Source: Schistocerca nitens
Lineage: Eukaryota; Arthropoda; Insecta; Orthoptera; Acrididae
Assembly (NCBI RefSeq): GCF_023898315.1
Contig: NC_064619.1
Span: 482,277,376-482,341,375 of the forward strand
Direction: 5' to 3'
DNA: 64,000 bases
Shown: positions 56,156 through 64,000 of the stretch, piece by piece
Layout of the letters: each line of letters starts with the position of its first letter
How positions within the stretch are numbered: position 1 is the first letter of the stretch
Notes under the pieces: model-generated
Database searches by the model: none
Seen by the model: only the letters and a program-made list of their open reading frames with translations
What the model was told of the DNA's origin: nothing
Made by a program: the position numbers and the translations under genes

Positions 56156-56544
56156 GAGTTAATCAAAACCCTGGCGGAGAATGTAATTCAGTTGCTCCAG
56201 TCCTGGACGATACTGAATTATGAGGGGAATGCTCCTCTGTGGCCGGACTGTGGGACTTTGGGAGGAGGTGGGAGACTGGAAAGATAATGCATGGGAGATT
56301 TGTTTTTGTACAAGGATGTGAGGATAATTACGGTAAGTGAAGGATTCAATGAGACCCTCTGTATATTTTCAGAGGGACTGCTAATCACTGCGGATGCAAC
56401 GACCATGGGTGGCTAGGCTGTATGGAAGGGACTTCTTGGTATGGAATGGATGGCAGCTGTCGAAGTGGAGGTATTGCTGGTGATTAGTAGGTGTGATATG
56501 GATGGAGGTACTGATGTAGCCATCTCTGAGGTGGAGGTCAACAT

Positions 56545-57444
56545 CTAGGAAGGTGGCTTGTTGGGTTGAGTAGGACCAGGTGAAGCAAATGGGGGAGAAG
56601 TTGTTGAGGTTCTGGAGAAATGTGAATAAGGTGTCCTAGCCTTCAATCCAGATAGCAAAGATGTCATCAATGAATCTGAAGCAGGTGAGGGGTTTAGGAT
56701 TCTGCATTTTAGGAAGGATTCCTCTAGATGGCCCATGAACAGGTTAGCATAGGATGGTGCCATGCGGGTGCCCACAGCTGTACCGCAGATTTGTTTGTAG
56801 GTAATGCCTTAAAGGAGAAGTAATTGTGGGTGATGATATAGTTGGTCATGGAGACTAGGAAGGAGGTTGTTGGTTTGGAATCCATAGGGTCTGGAAAGGT
56901 AGTGTTCGATAGCAGTAAGACCATGGGCATTAGGAATGTTAGTGTACAGCGTGGTGGCATCAATAGTGTCGATCAGGGCACCGTGTGGTAGAGGGACAGG
57001 AACTGTGGAGAGTTGGTCGAGGAAATGGTTGGTATCTTTTATATAGGAGGATAGGTTCTGGGTAATAGGTTGAAGGTGTTGGTCTATGAGAGCAGAGATT
57101 CTCTCAATGGGGGCACAGTAACCGGACACAATGGGGCATCCTGGGCGGTTGGGTTTATGGACTTTAGGAAGCATGTAGAAGGTGGGAGTGCGGGGAGTGG
57201 TAGGGGTATGTAGAGAGATGGACTCTGGGAAGAGGTTTTGGGATGAGCCCAAGGACTTGAGTAGTGACTCGAGATCCTGCTGGATTACTGGAATGGGGTC
57301 ACTGTGGCATGGTTTTTGGTGGAAGTATCTGACAGATGACGGAGTCCTTCTGTCACGTAATCCTTGCGGTTCAAAATAACATATAGCAAAGATCCTCAAC
57401 CTTTGGCACTGTCCACACCCATCCAGCCCCCTCCCTGTTCCCAT
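56545..57444 (-). pseudogene. Penelope-type reverse transcriptase, frame-broken
   Basis: 57444-56809 reads TPTFYMLPKVHKPNRPGCPI, VSGYCAPIERISALIDQHLQ, YIKDTNHFLDQL and IDATTLYTNIPNAHGLTAIE, the early RT motifs of Penelope elements (catalytic Asp in the DATTLYTNIP block). A shift near 56800 leads to [20 protein letters not shown] (motif B), then, in another frame at ~56690-56640, [11 protein letters not shown] (motif C, both Asp present). The thumb text [17 protein letters not shown] follows. N-terminal residues before 57444 are in the terminal module. All catalytic residues persist though frames are broken, so the copy is fairly young. Confidence 0.85.
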
Positions 57445-57727
57445 TACAGCACTACACAGCTGTCATTTCACCGCCACACCCAGTCTTTTAATTTCTTTTT
57501 ATTTCTCTCTTTTCCGCTACTTAACCTCTTTCCCCCCTCTGCACCTCCTCCCCTGCCCTCAGTCTAAACTGCAACACTTCACTGTCTGCCACTCCCACCA
57601 TACTATCCCTCCCCGTCCCCACCCCAGCCTCCTCCTTACCCCGACCCAGGCGCCACTCCCATCATGTGCTGGTGCTGCTGCTTGCAGTGTGGTTTCAGTT
57701 CTCTGAGACTGCAGGCGTGTGTGCTAG

Positions 57728-57728
<1 letters not shown>

Positions 57729-57768
<40 letters not shown>

Positions 57769-57802
57769 GATGACTGCTGACAAAGGCCTTAATGCCGGAG
57801 GC

Positions 57803-57873
<71 letters not shown>
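57729..57873. repeat. (TG)n / (GC)n microsatellites in the right Penelope arm
   Basis: Two TG runs separated by ACTGATGACTGCTGACAAAG...GGAGGC and a short GC-alternating run (57802-57817). The intervening unit is repeated at 57874-57912, so the arm carries a small tandem duplication. Confidence 0.9.
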
Positions 57874-57877
<4 letters not shown>

Positions 57878-58000
57878 GATGACTGCTGACAAAGGCCTTA
57901 ATGCCGGAGGCTGCGAAACCTTTTGTTGTGCCTATCGCGACTCAGCATCTCCACTATATGGTGAGTAGCAACTTTCCTTCTCTGGTATTGTTATACATTA

Positions 58001-58500
58001 AGCTAGATAAAAATAATCAGTAATGTCATATCTCAGTGAGGAGCTTGAAAATTTCAGCAGAGGTCAGGAGCACGTAGAGGAACTCTGGCTCAAGTTTAAA
58101 AGGATAGTTGACCACACACTGGATATACATGTACCCAGTGGAACAGTTCATAATGGGAGAGAATTATACAGTCACTATAACAAAACTTCTAAATAAACAG
58201 AGATTACTGCATAATAGGTGTAAAACAAAGCATGGGCCTACAGATACAGAGATGCTGAATGAAAAAAAATTGGCTGTCAAGAGAGTAATGTGTGATGCCT
58301 TCAATGACTACCATAGCAGAATATTGTCAAGTGATCTTTCACAGAACCCAGAGAAATTCTGGTCATATGTAAAGGCTGTTAGTGGAACCAAAGTTAGTGT
58401 CCAGTGCCTAGCAAATGAGACAGGGACAAATCCAAGAAGCAAACAGATAGAAAAACTGGGTGACACATCAGCTAGTTATCCAAAAGTTCTAGGACAATGA
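58001..58500 (+). mobile_element. CR1/L2-like LINE, part 2
   Basis: Plus strand: LDIHVPSGTVHNGRELYSHY-like text, then the open run at 58108-58500 with NRCKTKHGPTDTEMLNEKKL, AFNDYHSRILSSDLSQNPEK and FWSYVKAVSGTKVSVQ. This is the linker between endonuclease and RT. It parallels 30.7-32.3 kb (AMHEACNKFRSRVL; VKSVSGRKVSVQQ). The LINE stops here, before RT motif 1. Confidence 0.78.
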
Positions 58501-60308
58501 AGATCGATCCATAGATATCAAGTGTGTGCACTGAACTGGCTGGCTGTGCACTGTGCAACTGCCTCAATACCAGGAACGTGGACTGGCCGGCACACTCATG
58601 AGATGAGACAGTGGAATACTCGCTGTTCAACCACAGCCGGAGCCGCCACGGTGCCCTCTATCAGGGTCCATTTCTTCCAATCGACCTCTGCAGTACCCAA
58701 AACCAGAATCACTGACAACAAATTCCCAGAATAGTCTAGAGGTTACATTGCATAAGCTGTCTGGAATATTTCTTTTGTATTATTTTGCTTCCAGCTTTAA
58801 ACATTTCAACTGGAACACCATCATCTTCTTGCCCATTTTTTCTTCACAAATTGGATGTTTCTGTATATGTCTTTTGGTATTACTTCCCAAATGTCATTGT
58901 TTTTCTTATTAACAATCTGTGTTTTTGATTGATGTTTTGCATAATACAAACAGTTAATGAAATCTGGGAATGCTTTCTCTTTGTTTTGTTGGTTTCTGTG
59001 CATCTGCCATCCAACCTGACATGGTGTGTCATATATCCAACACAAGCTCCTTTTTTTGTCTTCCATTACCTATTGTCCACTGTATCTCTTCACATCCTCT
59101 CATTAATACTGATGAAGAGTTTTTTTCAATATCTAGATATTCTATCCATCTCATATTACTGTTTGCTTGAATCTCTCATCCCTTTTTTAACAACAGCTTT
59201 CTTCTGTATAAGATTTTCTCTTTTTTGATTTATGACAGCTTATTGTGTTGTGTACTATCTTTGTTAAGCAATTGCCCCTCTTATCTAGGTTTTTAAATCT
59301 TTCATCTTCTGAGGTGCTGAACTTGTTGCTTAATTCAGTCTGATATATTTCCCTATTTATAAATGCATTTCTGAAATCATAATTTCTGAATTATGTCTGA
59401 AGCTTGTTTCTTTCCAGCTTTGTGTTTATTTTTATCATGGATTTATGAGTATATGCACACTTGCAATCCAAAAGTAGTTTAGGACCATCACACCTTGTTC
59501 AGTTTCTTTATTGTTTAGTTTAATGCATTCAGTTTCACTTTAAGTTGTATTTGATCACCAAGCCCATTTCCTATTTTTTTTTTTTTTTTTCCTTGAGGAA
59601 AAATTTGCTAAGGAGTAACACGTTGTTATTCTTTGAAAATCCAACTTAAACCTGATGGCTATTGCTGGCATCATGTACAACTACTGAAGAATCATGCTTT
59701 ATTTTTGGACCTACTCTTGTATTACTGTCTATAGTGTGAGATGACAACATTTGTTTATGTAGTGCATAGTGTAGACAGAAAATTTCTTGTAGTAGGAGTA
59801 AATAACTGAAGAGATTATATTATGTTCCATTTTAATAAAATGCCTTTATATAAATGTATGTCCATTTCTTTCCAATATGCAAGAAGCTCCAGAAGTTGGT
59901 AGCTGGTACACACACTATTTATTATTTTTCTCTTTTAAGCCTTTTTCATCATCACAATTTGTCTGACAATCTTTTGTTAGGTCTTACATCACTCCTACCC
60001 ACTAGTCCATAAGGCAATTTGAAAAATTTTGTTGCCTCTTTGATATATGTGCTAGTACCAGATGTTGCAGTATTTATTCATTCTATATTCAGTTTGTCTT
60101 AAATCTAGCTCTGGACTGTTTCATATCTTAAACTTGCCTTGCACATACCCTGAAAAATGAAAATCCAAGTGTAAGCTCTAATATTACTTTGCATCTGTGG
60201 TCCAACGAAGACTGAGAAACTGATTTTTCTCACAGAGAACAAATTTTCCCTAGTAGAACTACTATTAATACTTCTGAGAGGAAGAAAGGAAAGGAACATG
60301 GACAGTTA
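58501..60308. other. No gene recognised
   Basis: Intron sequence. A minus-strand run at 59066-58821 (SLCWIYDTPCQVGWQMHRNQ) is open but without known motifs. A T(17) tract lies at 59574-59590. Confidence 0.35.
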
Positions 60309-60310
60309 TA

Positions 60311-60787
60311 CAAGGTGATTCAAAGTATTTGCATCAGAGCACATAATGGGGAACAACATCTGTTAGGGACAAAATGTTGGCTAATGCTTCCGAGCGCTAG
60401 TCATCTTTTACTAGAGTCACCAGCCCTAGGACGACAACACTTCACTGAACTACAAGGATCTACCAATCATGTTTGCTGCATCTGCACATTGCCTACCTCA
60501 GTAAATTAATAGAGTAATTTTCAACAAGAGAACCTTAAGAATGCGAGTCTCTAAATGGAGAAAGGAAAGTTATTTTAGAACTAATCTGTTTTACACAGAG
60601 AGGCAACACACACTGCTTATGTAAGCCATAGAGAACTTACACTCTGCTGCCTCTCGGGAGCATCAACAATAATAAAAGACACATATTATCACTAGAAAGC
60701 ATCAGTGAACATTTTGTCACTAACAAAAGTTGTTATGATGTGATCTCTCACCCTTAGACATCTGATGTAATGACTTTGGAAACCCTG
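60311..60787. mobile_element. MITE with TA duplication, 477 bp
   Basis: Ends are related as inverted repeats: CAAGGTGATTCAAAGTATTT at the left and CAGGGTTTCCAAAGTCATTA from the right, then CATCAG in both. TA lies on each side (60309-60310, 60788-60789). No coding capacity. Size, TA target and short ends fit a mariner-superfamily MITE. Confidence 0.68.
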
Positions 60788-60789
60788 TA

Positions 60790-61872
60790 TAACAGCAGTT
60801 ATGATTCAAAATTGTAAAATCATGCTTTTTTTTATTAATCTACTGTTTTATTATATTTTTTGCATGAAGCTTTTTCCCCTTCATTGGGGACGATCTCAGA
60901 TTATTGTTGTGTACCTAACAGTAATGCAGTTTTAGAAATAAAAGTAGTCTTCAGAGAAATTAATGTAATTTAAAATATGATAATGGAAAGCCCTTGAAAG
61001 TACACAGAAAATGAGGAAAAAAATACTCATCACATAAAGACAGCACTGAGTAGCATATATGTACGTTGAAAAATTTGTAAACAGCTATAGAGCTGCTATT
61101 TCACAAGGTGGGGAAGTGACTGAAACACTGGACTGACATTTAAGGGGGAATGCAATTCAAATCACAGTTCCACAATCCAGATTTAATTTACCTTCATTTG
61201 CAACGATAAGAATGCAGGATGGTTCCTCTCAAAGAGAGAGAGAGAGAGAGAGAATTTCCCTCTTCATCATTGCCCATTCTGAGTTGGAGCTTTGTCTCCA
61301 ATGTCCTCAGCCTAGGAAGAACATTACACTCTAATCTGCCCTCTTGCTCTGTCAGGTGCACAATCTGCATCATTAATGCCAAAAACACAGTTGAAAGCAA
61401 CTGTGTCAAACACCAACATTGTTTCAAACAGTGTACAACTTCCTGTGTGGATATGAGGCTGAACTTTGGGCTCTGCTTCACAACCAACTTGGATGCCACC
61501 TTTCAAAACTTACTTTTCTGTACTGTGCCATTTGAACTGTCTCTCCTACAGATTCTGTGGCTATGCAACATTCCCATGCTGAACACACACTGTTCCTAAT
61601 TTTCCATTTTCAATCTGCATCTCCCTAAATACCTGTTCTCACACATGATCCACTTTTCCACCCATCACAATAAATTTATACTTTTACTGTCCTCTGTTTC
61701 TTGTGTATGGGAAGCTAAATTTTTTCATCTTTTGCCATTTCTCTTATGTAGGCTGTAATGTGATCAGGCAGTTTTCTTACTATTTTCCTGGGCCTTACAT
61801 CTCCCCTCCATTTCTCTGCCAGGGTCATTCCTATGAGAACTACTTGGTTGATTTCCTCCTCCACCCTCATCC

Positions 61873-61924
<52 letters not shown>

Positions 61925-62090
61925 TTTTGTGATACAGTTTATTTTTACATGGAATCATTAGATAATAGTGAAATCAACTGTGGTACAATAATTACAGAAT
62001 ATATAATATTGCAATCAATGAAAGCTTTTCTTATGCCTGAAACAAAAAGGAGTAATTTTTACTCATAAATTTTTGAACTGTTAATACATT
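60790..62090. other. Intron sequence with two microsatellites
   Basis: (GA)n at ~61230-61252 and (TG)n at ~61875-61920; otherwise unique, T-rich. No exon supported. Confidence 0.4.
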
Positions 62091-62096
62091 ACTTAC

Positions 62097-62241
62097 CAGC
62101 TTGGGTCCCACATTCATGTGTATTGCATGTTCTTCGTGCAGGTGGTCGAAGTTCCTCTGGACAGTTATTTGCCAACTTCTGCTTTTCATCAAGGCAATGT
62201 ACTTCACGACTTTGTTCACCGGTGCCACATGTTCTGGAACA
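62097..62241 (-). CDS. Exon with thrombospondin type-1 repeat (C-terminal part)
   Basis: 145 bp on the minus strand, acceptor CTCTCTTTTTCAG and donor GTAAGT. It opens in phase 0 and ends in phase 1. The translation CSRTCGTGEQSREVHCLDEK, then CPEELRPPARRTCNTHECGT is a TSP1 repeat from its first cysteine on: six cysteines, CSRTCGTG at the start, the R of the Trp-Arg ladder in QSRE. The Trp-bearing strand before it must lie in the previous exon, which I do not find before 64000. ADAMTS proteases and ADAMTS-like proteins carry such repeats, secreted to the extracellular matrix. Phase 1 joins the linker exon at 48.7 kb, and then PLAC. Confidence 0.88.
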
Positions 62242-63489
62242 CTGAAAAAGAGAGAAAGAAATATTATTCACTAGAGTTTTTGTAAGAAACATATAGTTAC
62301 GGAAGAGTTTTAAAGGAGAACTGGAAGTTGTACAACACTGAAAGGAAATTTTGCGTTATACACATTATGTGAGGTAGTGCTCAGTTATATCAAAAATTCT
62401 TGCAATTAGATGTATGTCATCTCTACCTAACAAGAACAGACATAATAAACTGATGGTAAGCTGATTTCATTTTTATTTTCATTCTCATGATTTTGTACTG
62501 TTTGAAACCCTTTTTCCCCATGTAATGTATTGTTCTCCTTGTTATTGCTCTCACATACTTTGCTCCCTTTTTACAGTAATAATCTCCTCCTCCTTATTAC
62601 TCTCTCCTACTTTGATCCGATTCTACAGTAATAACACCCTCCTTGTCATAGGTGACACACTGATTTCTTTCTCAGTTCCTTAGTGCTGCATCTTGCATGC
62701 TGTGCTTTATGTGACAAATGACAATGAAACATATGCACCAGAAGGGCAACTTTAGAATTTATAGCCTGATAAGCAGAAAGCTGTAGATATGACTGCAGAT
62801 TTTTTAAAATTCTTTTTCAAGAAAATGTTACACTAAAGTTCTGCAGTGGATAATACTAGCACCTTATCCTCTTTCTGAGCTTAACATCTCACTCATTATG
62901 GAAGGATGCTGACTCAGCATTTCAGGTATGATAAATAGGAAGTTGTGGTACCAAAATGGAAACCAAATATCATCACCATTGGCCTGTCGCCAGCCAGTAG
63001 TTTGTGGGTTTAATGTGTGCAATGATTGGTGTTTTGGTGACAGAGTAGCACCAGCACTGTACACTACAAAATAATATGTGCATAACATATGCAGTGATTT
63101 GTGTTGAAAGATGATTAAACAATTACAAATTAAAAATTACTAGTATTATATATTATGTAATAACTTCTTTGTAAGTATGTATGAACAACACGGTACTGTA
63201 CACTTGGAACATTGAATACCGTGATATGTCCAATATCTTTGCAAAAGTGGTCCACAGATATTAACTGCTGTTATTACTACTACTTCCTTACAATTCTTTT
63301 CAAATGAACTATTTCTACAGAAGACTATACAAATATTATGAAAGAATACATAAAATTCAAGTGATAATCAGTTTCACAATAATAGCAAACACACTAGATA
63401 TCACTGTGATGATAAATAGTTAGATTAGCAGTTGTTTGGAGCTTTGAACTGTAGACTACAGAGCGATCTTCACACGTATCATCAATATA
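62242..63489. other. Upstream intron of the TSP1/PLAC gene
   Basis: T- and A-rich unique sequence; no upstream exon located. The minus-strand open run at 63088-62864 lacks a domain or good splice sites. Confidence 0.4.
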
Positions 63490-64000
63490 CACTGAGGTGA
63501 GAAAAGCCAGGGGATAGTGATATGCACGTTTTCAGATGGTAATAGTATCATGTACACAAGGTATAAAAGGGCAGTGAAATGGCAGAGCTGTCATTTTCAC
63601 CCAGGTGATTCACATGAAAAGGCTTCTGACATGATTACAGCCACATAGCAGGAACTGACAGTCTTTGAATGCAGAATGGTAGTGTACGCAGAATGGTAGC
63701 TGCTGCTAGACACATGAGCGATTCCATTTCAGAAATTGTTGGGGTCTTCCAGTATTCTGAGATACACAGTGTCAAGAGTGTGCTGAGTATACCTAATTTC
63801 TGGCATTACCTCTCATCATGGACAACATAGTCATTGACAGCCTTCACTTAACAGTTGAGAGCAGCAGTGTTTGCAAGGAGTTGTCAGCTAACAGACAAAC
63901 AACACTGCAGAAATCAATGTGGGATGCACAATGAACCTATCTGTTAAGACAGTGCACCAAAACTTGGCATTAATGGGCTATGGCAGAAGTTGATTGACGC
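63490..64000 (+). mobile_element. Tc1-like transposon, cut by the window end
   Basis: TA at 63488-63489 followed by the end sequence CACTGAGGTGAGAAAAGCCA. The plus strand then holds a decayed transposase N-terminus: MITATxxELTVFECR-like start near 63632, the HTH with HMSDSISEIVGVFQYSEIHS, and LPLxSxMDNIVIDSL... text after. The right end is outside the window. It lies in the host-gene intron upstream of the TSP1 exon. Confidence 0.82.

Larger units (their letters stand above)
55071..58000 (-). mobile_element. Penelope-like element, second family, nearly complete
   Basis: Minus strand. RT 57444-56545, post-RT and GIY-YIG region 56155-55604, flanked by long inverted terminal regions: 55085-55450 is the reverse complement of 57540-57990 (CCAGAGAAGGAAGTTGTTAC; TGCAGTCTCAGAGAACTG; AAACTGCAACACTTCACTGT). 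(CA)/(TG) microsatellites sit at the same place in both arms. The right arm has a duplicated 'ACTGATGACTGCTGACAAAG' unit. Inserted in the endonuclease-RT linker of a LINE. The target duplication is short or eroded. Confidence 0.85.

Noticed and set aside
58821-59066. 81-codon minus-strand run that looks protein-like
   Set aside because: No motif I can name, no splice borders, in an intron with decayed repeats; kept as unrecognised.
62864-63088. Candidate upstream exon of the TSP1 gene on the minus strand (Trp-containing run)
   Set aside because: Two Trp are present, but spacing does not fit the TSP1 start, and there is no phase-0 donor at its end.

Overview
The window looks like a piece of a large, repeat-swollen arthropod genome. 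Several repeat families (a tRNA-derived SINE, two families of Penelope-like elements, many Tc1/mariner copies, esterase-ORF1 LINEs) match what I remember of locust/grasshopper (Orthoptera, Schistocerca-like) DNA. That species call is inference from memory, not a search. There are no bacterial-style operons. Almost all long reading frames belong to transposable elements.

One host gene is supported, on the minus strand. Three exons with canonical splice sites and matching phases give a thrombospondin type-1 (TSP1) repeat (62097-62241), a cysteine-free linker (48668-48799) and a terminal PLAC domain with its stop codon (24953-25065). This is the 3' end of an ADAMTS or ADAMTS-like extracellular-matrix gene. 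Its two introns are about 13.3 kb and 23.6 kb and are packed with transposons. A long unique AT-rich stretch below 24952 is probably its 3' UTR.

Layout. 1-10.4 kb: an almost unmutated Ty3/Gypsy-type element (170-8722, minus, 1.18-kb LTRs, 4-bp target duplication) inserted into the gag of an older LTR element. The younger element has gag and protease, but its pol is internally deleted. 10.4-18.3 kb: one RTE-like LINE (minus) broken by two Tc1-like elements and one mariner-like element, one of the Tc1 copies itself split by a jockey-like LINE. 19-30 kb: degraded Tc1 and mariner copies, a palindromic element, the 3' end of the host gene, and a Penelope fragment. 30.2-38.9 kb: an esterase-type LINE carrying a mariner, and a Penelope-like element with a perfect 14-bp target duplication. 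The Penelope element holds a structurally intact Tc1-like transposon (340-aa transposase) and sits inside an older inverted repeat. 39-52 kb: mariner, LINE and Tc1 remnants, a SINE with its own target duplication, and the linker exon. 53.3-58.5 kb: a LINE with an SGNH-esterase-like ORF1 and an endonuclease domain, cut by a second, more complete Penelope-like element. 58.5-64 kb: mostly unique intron sequence with a TA-flanked MITE, the TSP1 exon, and the start of another Tc1 element running off the window.

The signals I find most interesting are the host matrix-gene terminus, the hairpin conserved in the Penelope terminal repeats (hammerhead-like CUGA...GAAA frame with a different stem in each family), the intact Tc1-like element with 32 residues between its last two catalytic acids, and the recently moved but pol-deleted LTR element.
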